This document shows positions 46,001-58,592 of a stretch of DNA of 64,000 bases, piece by piece. The translations under genes and the position numbers were made by a program. This DNA comes from Anticarsia gemmatalis (Eukaryota > Arthropoda > Insecta > Lepidoptera > Erebidae), in assembly GCF_050436995.1 (NCBI RefSeq), contig NC_134753.1, positions 11,098,001-11,162,000 on the forward strand, written 5' to 3'. The notes below the pieces were generated by a model. That model was not told the DNA's origin. It saw only the letters and a list, made by a program, of their open reading frames with translations, and did not search any database. How positions within the stretch are numbered: the first letter of the stretch is position 1; each line of letters starts with the position of its first letter.

Positions 46001-49000
46001 TTTGTATGAAAATCTGATCAGCGCCTCTAACGGGCGTTGTAGGAACTATTTTAGCAGTACAGTCATACTGTCATAAAATGTCAAACTATCGATATTTGAC
46101 AGTACCGACAGAATTTGAGAATATCCCAAAAAATATTTGAAAATCTTGAGTCCTATCAATCGGATTTTCTGTTTGCCTTGGAGAGACTAGCTGGGAACTA
46201 CTTACCTATCTTATCAACTGGTGTTCTGATTAAGAGTAGACCTTTAAGGCCTTGTGAAACTAAAATACGTTATATATATATCAGTATTTTTACGGCCTTT
46301 TTTTCAACGTCTGATAACTTTATTCATGAAGTCATTAAAAAGTAACAATGTATGTGTAAGTAAAGAAATTAAGTTTCAGTTCGTTAATAGAAAGAACTAT
46401 CACTTTATAATAGTTTTCTTTGTTAAGGAACTAAAATTCTATCTATGATCCAATTAATAGTCAGTTTTAATGAAGTACTTATCAGTATTACAGCGTATAA
46501 ACTGTCTAAGCACTAACAGGTCGCAATCAACTTACAGGTTTGCCAATATTAATTGTCGCCGGAACTGACTCATTGGAACACTGTTGTAATTGGCTGCTTT
46601 GTACCAATTGTGCTTACTACCTATAACAGGTCATTGCAACAGTAAGGATATAGGTACATCGTTGAGAAATTCACGTTTGCAAAAATGATGGAATGTGCTA
46701 GAATTTTCATATCTATGATTTGAGTTATGAAATGGAATAGTTGCTGTAATTATTTTTAATATCAGATCGAGGTGAATAAACTAAGAGAGAGAAGAAAATG
46801 TTTTACTTTTTCAGGCCTCAACATTCGACTCATATTGACAAACTTAATTTACACGCATGCTTAGCAGTAAAAAAATTGCTACTTTTTTTTGTAATAAGCG
46901 GAATCTTAAAATTTTAGTATAAGCATGGCCTTTGTAAAACTAAATTAACAAAAGATATTGTTATGAAAATAATTACTGGAAATATGCCAGATATACTCTA
47001 TGCTCAATAAAAGGTTGTTCTAAATCTAAAAGTGCTTAATGACGACAAGATCATATGCCTAAAGGCTTTCATTGACAATACCCAATGTTCATCACGCAAT
47101 CACATCAAAGATCTACATGGTTATCAGCTTCAACCTCGTGAGATCTTTACGTGACATCTGATCACACTGAGAATGAATATCAAAACTAGATTAAACCTTC
47201 AAATAATTTCCTTTTAGTATGTCGACCTCTTGTTCGTGGTCAGTACAGTCTCCGTGTTGAGAATGCGTTTAAGAGTTCTCTGTGAACTGAGCGTACTTGA
47301 GATAACAATATCACGTAAACCGGGGCAAGCTTCGAATAGAATTTAATTTAGTTCGTTTACTTCCTTAGTAGAGATAATTATTAAGTTCACTGTGTAGAGT
47401 GTGCTAACTGCTATTATTAATTAGGTAGGTATATTATAGTCGAAATATACAATACTAATAGTTTATTTTCTGTTAGTCTATCCATCCACATCCGATCCAT
47501 CACGTATTTCTAGAGACATGGAATTTTGCTGAATGCGTTAAAAATAGTCAAAGCTTATAAAAAACAGACAAAAACTAATCAAAATATAAACGCCTTGAGC
47601 TACTATAAACAAGGCTGGACATTACATCAACACTTAAATATCATAACAAAAGGCTAAAACAACAATACATATACATAACAATTCATTAAACCTAACTACT
47701 TGTACGGCTACTGAGTGAATTTCGACACGACAATTAACCTGACGTCTGCACGCGATCAAATGTCTATAAACATAACTGCTGCTTATAAAGTGCAATAATA
47801 ATTAACTTCATATTCACGGCCAAGGATAGATGAATATTATTTTGACAACTTAATGATACGCGAAGCCGAAATTGGTTGTACTCTTTTGTCTTACGAAAGG
47901 TCATCGTTCTCTTGTCTTAAAAGAGAATTTTGAAATCTGGTTTAAACAGCAACCAAAACCATTCCAAGGGTAATTTTCGTCAACGATCCATGCACTTCAA
48001 AATACTATACATGTGCTTTTAAATTGTATCCTCCACCACCGGTTACATTTGACATGCCTACATTTAACAAAAAAACGGTTTTTTACGTGGCATTCGTACT
48101 TAAGGAAATAAATTCATAGCAACTTTTCTATCTATAAAAGCATTGTAGAAAATTCATGAAAGTTCTAACACACAATTTTCTTTTCAGAGCACTAGACACG
48201 TACTCAGTGACACCCTTGCACCAGCCTAAAGGCATATTCTCATGCATCAACAAGGACCTCCCAACAGTGGTATATACGTTCGGATACCGGGGCAGATGCG
48301 CCGGCCCTGCGACCACATCCGTACTGACTGCATACATCAATAAGAAAAAGAGGAATGTCATTCTTTTAGATTGGGAAGAAGAAGCCAAAAGCGGATCCTT
48401 TGGTATACCTTTGGGATATGCTTTAAGTGCTGTTCCTAATGCCAGAAGGGTAAGTCAATTGTTTTTAAAAAAGGAGAAAGTTTTCAATTTGTCTTTATTT
48501 TCTTAGGTTTGTTACTTCATAACTTTTTATTAGAATGATAGATTTTAAATAATAAGTAGAGTTCATTGGTATTTTTTAAATTTGATTACGATTTGAGTTT
48601 TTGAGATATGCTTGAAAATACGCCATTTTGTACACATGTTTAATGGTCGTATTTGATTACGGTGGTACTAAAGTGCTTAGTCAATTCAGGTTTTTATTGT
48701 AAGAGTTGTTCTACCTAAATCAGGCCAAACGAATTAAACTGTAGTAGCAAATTGCAATAGGAAGTAATAAAATAGTGTCGCAAGTTGGGTGCGTAAATTA
48801 CCTATTTCTTATCAAATTGCGTTTAAGTCATAAAATATAAACTTTTAAGGACGTAATTGATGCCTACTAAGCTAATAAAATAGATAATTGCTATAACCTA
48901 GAATTTACCGATAAGACCGAACAATTAAAGAAGAAAATGTTTTACTTTTTCAGACATTAAAAAGTTTTTGAGTAAATATTGAACGTTTGTAAAATTTACC

Positions 49001-52000
49001 AAACTTGAAACTTTTAACTGCAAAAATTTTACGTTAGATGTTTATCTACTATATATTACCTACCTATCCACGAATTAACGCGAACATGCATTTTACATTA
49101 CCGTGGTTGCAAAGGCACCTAAAATTAGATAGCAATCATTGATACTATACATAGGTATATGCGACAAAGATCAATAAGTAGGTAGATACCTACCTGTGAC
49201 GTGAATTATCATTGTCGAAATTGTTCAAACAATGACAGGAATGTTTGGCAAGTGTTCAAGTTGAATGGACTATCACAAGCCTTTGTTTACTTTGTTTATA
49301 TGCACAAGTGTGCACAACAATTAAATTCTTTATAAAACCTGGGTAACGCAATACACCTAATTAATTATCTGCCTAAAACCACTTATCAACACATTTTTTT
49401 GGAAAGAACTTACTGTTAATTTCTGAATTCCGCCATTTTCCGCATTTCTTTTTTTATCTTTTTGCCAGTGTACAGTTACAGTGTAGGTCTTTTTTATACT
49501 CGTTAATAGGTTTAATCTTAGTTGTATACTTATTTCATGATATATCATGAGAAAAGATAGAACTTGAGAGTAGAAAAGTTAAAAATAGCTAATTAGACCC
49601 TGTGGCAAGCGAAATCCAAATGAACAAGTGAAGTAAAGTACTCCATTTAACACACAATAATAAGCCTCATTGAAAACACCTCCTTCCATTTTCACAGGTC
49701 GGCAAAGAGCTTGGAGAAGCGTTGATGGATCTATCTGCGGCGGGAGTAAACATGACTGACATACATCTGGTGGGACACTCTCTGGGTGCTCACATCATGG
49801 GTATCGCCGGCAAACGGGTTAGAGATCATGGACGTGTTGTAGCCAGGTAAGGAACCAGTGAAGAATCTGAGGATGTCATTTATTGGAGTGTCCTTGACAA
49901 CTTATCAGGGCATTTTACCAGCATGTCGCTAGACTAAAGTTTAGGTGAATGAGGTCACAAAATTTTCCAGTTCACAGTTTTGACTACGAGCAAAATCAAT
50001 GGCAACAGAGTCCTGAAATGCAGAGTTACATGCAACTCCATCTACTGACAACATTTGAGAAGATAGTCGTGTATTGACATAAAGATTTAAAGTAACTGCT
50101 ACAAATGTTTATCGTTGATACGAGTTCACACTCACTTTAATGTGATAGTTAGTATTCATTTCGTGCGTCAACCTTCATAAGATCAATAAGGACTTCGAAC
50201 AAATAGAATAATCAAATAGATAACCATGTTTTCCTCTTAGGCCTATGCACGCATACTCTATATACTTAATAGCAAAACTATAACGACGATAAGGCTATAT
50301 AGCTTGTGAATTTGACGACGGCGCCGGTTAATACGATTTTTGGCATAATATCGCACTAAAAATAAGCTATTTTTGCACCTATCACCCCCGGTTTCTGAGT
50401 ACATTTAACGGTAGTTTATCTATTCAGTAACGTTTTTATATGCGTTTAAACACTATTGAATAATAAACTACCGCTAAAGGTACCTCAGAAACTGGGGGTC
50501 AGTCCCCCCGTTAGAGATGCGTTAAACTGTTTCACCTTTCGCACAGTATCTACTTATTTCATACGTTAAAGACCAATAACCAAGCACCCAATTTCATCCT
50601 TAAATCAAATGCCTTCTCATTTCACAGAATAACAGGTTTAGATCCAGCTCGAGCTCTGTTCGAAGGTGTCTTAGCCCTGCAGAGTGGGTTAGATCGCACT
50701 TGCGCAAGGTTCGTTGACATTATCCACACGGACCCAGGCGGCTACGGCATGAGCACTGCTGCTGGCACCGTGGATATATGGCCAAACTTCGCCAGGAATG
50801 GAGGCACGCAGCCCGGCTGTCCGATTGGAGACTTTGATATGTTTACTCAAGAAGGTATGGGAAAACTTTGATGTTATAATACGATTCTTCGCATGAGGAG
50901 AGGAGGTTTATAAAAATATGTAGTACTTATGTAGATATAAGAGTCTCGAATTAAGTTCCGACGATCGCTGAACCATGTTGATGTTCTTGACAGAGAATAC
51001 AATTATGTTAGTATATAATTCGTCAAAATCTGTCCTAAGTAGGTTTTATCCACAGATGTGATATGGCTATTCATTACGGAAGGAAAAGCCCTTATTTTGA
51101 TTCTGTCTAAGATAACGGATGTTAGATTAGACAAACACAATTTACTGTGTTTACATTTCTGTAGATAATTAAAAAGTTACATACTACTACTATACATAGA
51201 CAACACGACCACGCCGGCTTATTATAATCTCACGGAAAATAGAAAATCATCACATAACAAAGGTAACCAAATAACTAAAATGCGGAAACTTCAAATGCGT
51301 ACGGAAGTGCTTTAGATAAGTACTTTAATGAGTACTCAGGGCACTATTTATTTACATTACAATGTAGGCCTTAACCTTAAGATTTTTTATCTATTGTGCA
51401 GGTAGAAGACTACCGTGATAATCTGCTATGAAATTAACCATGACACAATTTATGCCTTGATTAATATTTTTGTGTAAAACTAAAATCTTAATTTCATTAC
51501 TGGCTATCTACCTATTTTTATTTTGATTCAATATTATTCATTTTTAGTTATTAATCTACTTTAAGACTAGGTTGACCATGCGATTGAGCATTGGATGTGC
51601 CCTTCACTCAAGTTTACTTTAATATACCTTGGTACATATACCTTACCTACCTAGTCCTAGGACGGGATTTATTAAACTTGGTTTGTTAGGCCCTTTTAAT
51701 TTTAGCCGTCACTATAATTGTAAGTCTATATTTCCAAGCGATCAATTACTGAAAATCAGAAGGTAACACAACTAATGACAACTATCCAATTAAGCTAGTT
51801 TGCACACTTTCACCAATACAAATATTAGGTGACCACTAGAAATTTCTAAAATAATGAAAATCTAACCTAAGCACTACACTCAATTCGGATTCATCAATGA
51901 CTGTCCTTAACCTTCTTCACGGACTGTCCATTTTTGTGCTGTAGCCTTCACGCAAATAAAATGCTAAGTTAGCAGCGACCAATTTGTCGCAGTTTTGTAA

Positions 52001-53880
52001 CACTTCCGCGTGTCGTACACCTAATTACCGTAATAATACATTGAAAACAAAACGTTTGACAACAAATGTTGGACATGAAAATATTAACACGTATTCATTT
52101 GACATTGAAATGTTTTTGTTGATGAATTTGAATAAATATGTAGGGTATTAGACGTTTTTCGTTAATCCCTTTCATTGCATGAATGGTCTCGTATAATAAG
52201 CGCGTAATAGACTAATGTCTATTGATATATACTGGAAACTTTACCTAAAGTCAAGCTATAAACAGCATTCCCACAGAAATGGGAAAATCCTTTTAGCATT
52301 TTATTACAAATTCGGGAATCGAACCATAGACCTCGTGATCTACAGTCGCCTTGAACTTCTTAACATTAAAGCTGCAGTTGCAGACAATTTGTAATAGTCA
52401 AACTTGTCTATAATTCAATTATTTTCCAGATTTGTGCAACCACGATCGCTCATGGCACTACTTTGTGGAGTCCCTGGGAGCTCCAACGGCATTTCCCTGC
52501 GCTTCAGCTGATAGCTACGATGACTGGATCCTGAGCGAACGGAAGGACGTACCCTCGATTTATTTGGGTGATCTCACTAGCAACAGGTACAATAGAAAAA
52601 TGTCTTACTAAGAAATATTTATTAGGTCCACTTCAACAAAAAATCTACTAGTAATGACTACGACAATCGAATTTGAAGGAATCTTAGACTAAATTAACGT
52701 CATTTTCTAGTCAGAAATAGTCTTAATCGTAGGGTTCCCAATGGAAGAATTGCCGCCCTATAGAGAGCGCTGACGCTTTCGTGGGGGGCCATTGTGGATC
52801 CAGAAACAAACGATAAATAACAAAAAATATAAAATTGGTATAAATATTCAATATGTCTTCCGAGTGAAGTAGCAGTTATTAGATCATAAAAAGTTGAACA
52901 TAATGGTGTAAATTATCAGATCAAAACAAGGTTTCGCGCAACACCGAATCATCTCGTTCAATCCGTAAAATCGAGAACGATCTACAGACAGTTTAAATTA
53001 AACAGCACCCGACGAAACATCTTTTTTATCGAACTATAGCATCGTTCTAAAAATAACAAAATTATAGTTGGGTAAAATCCATGTTTAATTATAGAACAAG
53101 AAATCTTCCACGATTTAATCAAAGATAGATTATATAAAAAATGCGCGCTCATGATTAAAGAAAAACCATATCTAATGATGTTATGAACTGTGCGGTTTTC
53201 GGTAATTGAGTGTTGGTATAATGTATAAAGTTTTTTTTGTTATTTCTTTTAGTATATTGACCTCAACATATTGTATACTGGTCAATATGATGTAAGCTAT
53301 TCAAAGGCTATCTTTTTTACGGTTATCGAAAAGATAAAGGATTTGCCATGCGGTAAAGTTGGAAACATGTAGGTAGCAATTATGATAGCGAATTCCGCGA
53401 ATTTAGATAAAGTTTACCTATCCCGCGTTTTTTCTCAAAGGAGGATGTATTCAGGGTCTTTTATAACCAAAATGAAACACAATTGAGGTGGCTTTACAAA
53501 CATATAGGTCTTGGGTATTAGAAACATACAGACACACATCGTAAGCGTGAGCCAAACTCGTCATAAAAGCTTACACTATATGTATATAGCTGCTTTCTTC
53601 GGCACAGTAACTTAGATATTTGTAAACAATTGTGATGTAACCGTGCATGCTGCAGTACTATGAACACAAGGCCCTTGCCCAGCAGTGGGTCAATAATGGC
53701 TTGAAAACTTATTTTTAATTTTTGTAACAATTTCTTCGCAGAGCTAAAGGCAACTATTTCTTGAACACAAGAGCGGAGTCCCCCCACGGCATGGGCGTGG
53801 AGGGCATGAAGCCAGACGACAACCAAACGAGAAAACGACGAAACCCAACGCTTACTAAGATTCTAAGATATTTTAGATAA
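40029..53880 (+). CDS. Secreted neutral lipase with intact Ser-Asp-His triad
   Basis: Exons 40029-40074, 40247-40292, 48188-48449, 49698-49846, 50628-50854, 52430-52586 and 53742-53880 (TAA) join in phase to 341 residues. The first residues form a signal peptide (MWCAKFSLWTITFLICS). Catalytic residues are Ser146 in GHSLGAH, Asp173 in GLDPAR and His248 in CNHDRSW; IIHTD is also conserved. Intron positions and phases equal those of lipase 1, and exons 2 (46 bases) and 4 (149 bases) are the same length, so these are tandem duplicates. It should hydrolyse acylglycerols or phospholipids outside the cell or in the gut. The carboxyl tail is unusually basic (NQTRKRRNPTLTKILRYFR) and holds an RKRR site. 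The join across the 7.9 kb intron 40293-48187 rests on phase and on the match of exons 1-2 to those of lipase 1. Confidence 0.85.
40889..41025 (-). repeat. Degenerate SINE B copy
   Basis: Shares TTGTGTCGCGGG, ACAAACAACGGACATAAAGT, GGAATCGAAC and CCACTGCGCCA with the copies at 10539 and 24488, with large internal losses. Lies in lipase 2 intron 2. Confidence 0.65.
42275..42342 (+). repeat. SINE A tail fragment
   Basis: GGAGGAGACCCTTACCCAGC and AGTAGGACATTGGGTTAAAT match the SINE A tail. Lies in lipase 2 intron 2. Confidence 0.65.
48450..49697 (+). other. Lipase 2 intron 3, nothing recognised
   Basis: AT-rich intron with no exon or clear repeat. A 24-base stretch ending in CTTTTTCAG at 48930-48953 is an exact copy of 46791-46814 in the preceding intron. 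Confidence 0.6.
50385..50498. mobile_element. MITE family G, copy 2
   Basis: A 114-bp inverted-repeat element in lipase 2 intron 4. The left arm starts CCCCCGGTTTCTGAGTACAT and the right arm ends GGTACCTCAGAAACTGGGGG; they pair over about 36 bases with few mismatches. A longer relative lies at 2608-2757. Confidence 0.75.
50855..52429 (+). other. Lipase 2 intron 5, nothing recognised
   Basis: 1.6 kb of AT-rich intron without exon or clear repeat. Confidence 0.6.
52587..53741 (+). other. Lipase 2 intron 6
   Basis: Mostly unremarkable; a SINE A tail fragment (CCCTTGCCCAGCAGTGGGTC) lies near 53640-53705, just before the last exon. Confidence 0.6.
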
Positions 53881-54316
53881 CCAGCAAGACTAATAGATTA
53901 AGGAAATTAAGTTGTAAAGATGGCTAAATCTCACTACGTTTTTATAAAATTTTCTGTCTATGGGCAATGGACCTGAGCTGTCTTACCTTAGAAAGGATGG
54001 CGGTATATACGGGTCCAATGCCACAGAAAATTCCTGGGGATCCGCAATTTTTACCCAAAAAAAAGAAAACGAGACCTAATTACTGAGACCCCGCTATCTG
54101 TGAAATTTTCATAGACAATAATGTATTTTTGTTGCCGTTGTAACAACAAATACAAAGAAAACAGAATATAATAAGTACCGACTTAAGAAAGGCTTCCATG
54201 CCTACTTCCACAATCTTATTAACGACAACATCGAAATGTAGTGAGAATTAAGTTAGTAAATAGATATACGTTATAAGTTTACATTAAGTTAGTAAGACGC
54301 TGTATATCCAAAGAAT

Positions 54317-54322
54317 AATAAA
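54317..54322 (+). terminator. Polyadenylation signal of lipase 2
   Basis: AATAAA about 440 bases after the lipase 2 stop codon; no earlier AATAAA was noticed. Confidence 0.5.
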
Positions 54323-54339
54323 GAATCAAGTAAAATTTT

Positions 54340-56025
54340 GTGTTTTAATTTATTGAGATTTGAACTTAGCATCAAACTTCCCTACTTAGCTGCTACGCTG
54401 CTACTGTGATCAATCGCGTACGACAGTCGAATGCACAGTCAACTGGCACACACGACTGTGTCTCTATGCAGTGCTCAGTATACATATATAAAGTACTCCG
54501 TGGTCTGTCCCATAGAAAATCGTGTATGTAAATGACACCAGCGCCGAAGGTACACCTTACAATATTTGATTAACTAAAAGAAACATAAATATACTGAATT
54601 GCTTTAATTATATTATAGGAAAGAAGGAATTAATTGGATAGGTCAGGTACTTATATTGAAAGTCAAACGATAAATAACAATCATTATATTGTTATATTAC
54701 GCACTTTTACATTCACATGTAATTTTAACATACAACTATAATACAGGCAGTACTTAGGGATATCACAACCATAGCTAAAACGTTACGGTTATAACTAGAT
54801 ATACGGTAAAAATTACTTTGTATAATACCTATTTGTTATTGGTCTATAAAACAAAAAATGTTCTAGCAACTATTACAATACGATGTATATTCGGAAGTCG
54901 ATTTCAACAGTTCTTTACAATAATGACATCTAGCGGCCTAAAGCTGAACTAACAACTAAATGACAGGTTCTGAATCGCGTTTCACTAGAATACAATGGAA
55001 GTTTTCGTTACAGGAGGTATAAATGACGTTCAATTATGGCCGCCGGTCCCAATAATTGACAATACTTCAGTTAAAGAAATACTTGTATATATGGAAATAA
55101 CAATGAATGTTTCATAATATTGGGCCGACAATTATTAGTATAATTATATGTAAAAAGCTCACTTTTTGACTATTCACTTTCACTAGTGTGTGTGTTATAC
55201 ATACAATACTCCAGAATAGCAATTATTTGCATTGACAATGGCAACGAATTACTTAAACTGACTAAAACTAGTCAGCTTGCGACCGAGGCCAGAGCAATAT
55301 GTGCAAAACATCACAAAATTCCTGATCAATATGCTTGATAACCATAAAACGCTGGATTTACCAGAAAACGGCTATAAACTTCAATGGAAACCCCAAATTT
55401 TGGAAGCACCTGTCGTAAATTACAATTACACAATCGAGTAAAAGTCGTGCCTCGATCAAGCTAAACCGTGTTTGAGTGTGGAGCATAATATTATGAATAA
55501 TCACCCCTGCAGTTTCAACTGATACTTGCCAGAAGCACTGTCGACTTCGCCCCAAAGCTAGGCGTCTACAGCGTCGTGAGGATTTGTCGATTTGTCCACT
55601 AGAACAGCATTTCGGTACCATAGAGTTTTTCGATTATCCAGATTCTTACGGTCTATACGCTCCAATTCCAACGCAGCGGACGAGCGGGTTTTACACTTTA
55701 AAACAATTAACTAACCTGTGGGTTTGTCAACTGAAAACTTACACTCATTAGTTACACTGCCAAACTTTGGTGCGATTCTCTATTATCGAGTATTGACAAC
55801 CGCTTAGCTCTCGAGAAATTTTGTACGAAAATCTTATCAGCGTCTCTAGCGGGCGCAGCAGGAACCGCCTGTAGAGAATCACGCTTTTTGTAATCCAAGT
55901 TACACTTTCAACACTCAACTGATAACTTACACTCGACAAATGACACTTGCATTGTCAAACCTTGCACTATCACTTATGTCTTTAACTCTTTACAATTTGA
56001 GCGTGCGAGCTCACAAGTACCTGTG
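54340..56025. other. Intergenic DNA between convergent lipase 2 and the Myb/SANT gene
   Basis: No gene supported. A MITE lies at about 55770-55884. An 87-codon open frame on the minus strand (55358-55621) has no recognisable protein features. Part of the stretch must be the 3' UTR of the minus-strand gene ending at 56026, but no clear polyadenylation signal was identified. Confidence 0.55.
55770..55884. mobile_element. MITE family E, best copy
   Basis: About 115 bp bounded by GTGCGATTCTCTA and the near-complementary TAGAGAATCACGC. Internal phrases (CTCGAGAAATTTTGTA, GAAAATCTTATCAGCG, CTCTAGCGGGCG) recur in partial copies near 2412-2475, 13895-14015, 16500-16600 and 45951-46040. Confidence 0.65.
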
Positions 56026-58592
56026 CTAAGTGGGCGAAGTGCTGTAGAATCGCTTCATAGTGACGTCAATGTCCACGATAGCAGTGCGGACGTCGTGTGT
56101 CGCCGCGCTGATTGATTCGAACGTTGTTGCTAGACGGTCTATTGCCCGCGCCTGGAAGAACAAACATTTGTAATCAATAGTTTTTTAAAAGGTGAACGAT
56201 TTTTTAAGACATTACAGGAGCGTATTTATATGACTGGGTATTAAAGTTTGTAGTTTAGAAAAACGTGAGGCAGTAATAAACCTACATAACTCAGCACACC
56301 ACAGTCGGCGATAACGAACTGATTTTGAAATACAAGAAAATAAAGTTTACCTTTTAATATAATGAAGGTCCCTGTAGCGTATTTGAAAAAAAACTTGACT
56401 GGTGACTGTGACTAGCGGCCCTAGCGGGTGGCTAAACCAGAGAGTTGGATAAAATAAGAAGTTGACTCTTGGAAACACCACAGATCACAGAGGTGAGTAG
56501 TAGAAGTATAAAGGTATTGAACTGACTTGTAACTGTGAGGCGTCTGCTAATCGTTCCATGGCTTGAGCGTTAATATGTGACGCGTGCGCTAACTGAGACA
56601 ACGCCGATGACTGGTCACTCATCACTTTCAACTGCAACAATACATAGATTCTGTAGTTGTTTCGGGAATAAGACAAATAAGTTTGTTAATTAAGAGTTGA
56701 CTTTTAAGCTTCTTTTGTACGTAACAAGTAAAGGTGGTCGCCGCGTCATAACCCTTACCTCAGGTGTAGCAGATTGAATGCTCAGGCTTGCTACACACAT
56801 ATTCGGTTCAGCAAGTCCGGTTCTGCCGCCCGGCTAGGCCCATTATTGCCGAACCGAATATGTGTGTAGCAACATGTGTCAATTTTTTATTATCAAATAG
56901 TATTTTCAGGTCTGTTTGTACTTTGTGTCTGTTGCTGTATGTTTTGTTTTTAACAAAAGTTTGTATGTCCATAATACAAGTCGTTTATATTACGTAAGTT
57001 ATTTGTAATAAGATTAAACTTATATTTCCACTTACAATTTTCTCCATAATAGCACTCTGTCGTTCTTCTAAGTCCACTGAAGGTTCATCAAACCCTTGCA
57101 TGGAGTCTTCATCATGGTTCTGGTCTGTCTGTGTATCATCTGCAGTTTGGTCCATATTACCTTCTGGTTCATATTGCTCTTCCTCATTATAGAAGCTCTC
57201 ATTCACAAATGTAGTCTCTTGTTTTACTTTGCCACTTTTGGACTCTAGAAAAGGAAAATTTTAAGTAATATGGATCTTATTTATTAATATGTCACATATC
57301 TAAGTTAATATGGTTGAAAAGTGTAAGTAATGTTTAATATTTAATATAACTTTTGCTCAATATTTAAATATTATTAATAGAAATATGTTACAAAAACTGA
57401 TAAAAGGAACAATAGAATATGATTATCTTGACAATTAAATAATAAGTTATTCAATCAGCCTTGCTACATACATACTAAAGTATGAGGTGGGTAGCCCTTA
57501 CAGTTGCACTTAAAAAGTTAATTAGAGCTTTTTACCACAAAAAAAATTTAGGTAATAAAACTCACTTGTGTCATCAGCTAGGAATAGGTCCCAAATCTTC
57601 TTTTCAATGTTGGAACACAGACCATTAGGGTCACCCCCACCGGCCTGAACTTTAGCCCTCACTGTTGATTTCTTGTCAGCCCAATACTGAAAAAAATGGG
57701 CAAAATAATATTATGAAATTGTAAAATAACACACTACAGTAACTGCCAGTTTCAAAACATACCTTCAGATAGGAATGACCTATCTATAAATGTGATGATA
57801 AATGGAATAATGAAATAGGTACAACATTTTTTAAGGATATTGAATTGTTTATATTAAAACTGCTTAGATTATCTTTAAAGGAAAACTTATATATAAATAA
57901 TGTTAATAATTTATTTTAACTTACTTTTATCCAAGACTTCATAGGTCTATTGGGTCCTGGAGTATCATTGATAATCCTGGATAGTTTGTACCAAAGTCTC
58001 TTGCTCTTTTCTCTGCCTTCCAACCCTCTCAATTGCCCTAGTCCTAGAGCTCTATGTTTTTCCATAAAGGATACTATGGCTGACACCTGCTCCATACTGG
58101 GACGGGACTGGAAAAAAAATGTTGTATAAAAAAAATTGAGATATTGGTTATGTCTAACTCCTTTAATTCATTTTTGTTGTAGGTACTTAAGTTTTGTATT
58201 AAACGTTATTAATAAAAATAGAAATAGCAACTTTTTTGACTTATTTTATCTTTAAATTACTTATATTTATAATAATAACTTTTCTGATGTAAAAAAATGT
58301 GTTAAATAACAGAGAGTTTTAATCACTAAACAAAAATAACTATTAACAATAATAAACTGCTTGTAAACAATAAGCATGTAACTTCACTATCCCTTACAAA
58401 CCCAATAGAAATATAAAAAAAACTATAATTAAAATGTTTATTTCAGTGAAGTGAAAAAGTCATGAGTAGAGATGAAAAAAAGAAGTAAAACTCCAATCCC
58501 GATGGAAATCTTTCGAGTTACCGTGTTTGGAGATAATGTAGGAGAGAACATTAGCAGTCAAAGCCACTTACCGCTATGATACGATCTGTCAT
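56026..58592 (-). CDS. Myb/SANT-like (zeste-type) DNA-binding protein
   Basis: Six minus-strand exons, 58592-58572, 58107-57925, 57686-57566, 57244-57036, 56631-56527 and 56151-56026 (TAG), join in phase to 254 residues. Residues 1-7 (MTDRIIA) come from a tiny first exon with a good GTAAGT donor. Residues 8-108 form a Trp- and Lys-rich helical domain (KSKRLWYKLSRIIND, RPMKSWIKYWADKK) of the Myb/SANT-like type seen in zeste and related regulators, which binds DNA. Residues about 109-170 are acidic (YNEEEQYEPEG, DQNHDEDSMQ), as in an activation or interaction segment, and residues about 170-254 look like helical oligomerisation sequence (SQLAHASHINAQAMERLADA). A nuclear regulator is inferred; no target is known. 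The family name is from overall resemblance only; the gene structure is firmer than the function. Confidence 0.82.
56786..56872. mobile_element. MITE family F, short copy forming a near-perfect hairpin
   Basis: Arms at 56788-56814 and 56846-56872 pair at 26 of 27 positions around a 31-base loop; the end is TTGCTACACACATATTCGG. Lies in the intron between exons 3 and 4 of the Myb/SANT gene. A longer relative with the same ends is at 62503-62663. Confidence 0.75.

Larger units (their letters stand above)
40293..48187 (+). other. 7.9 kb second intron of lipase 2
   Basis: No exon recognised. It contains a degenerate SINE B copy (about 40889-41025), a SINE A tail (42275-42342), another SINE B relative (about 43085-43185), a reverse SINE A fragment (about 45345-45470) and a MITE remnant (about 45951-46040). 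The corresponding intron of lipase 1 (35058-35773) is only 716 bases, so this one has grown more than tenfold. Confidence 0.65.

Noticed and set aside
55358..55621. 87-codon minus-strand open frame between lipase 2 and the Myb/SANT gene
   Set aside because: No known motif, no promoter, and it lies in the probable 3' flank of the minus-strand gene.
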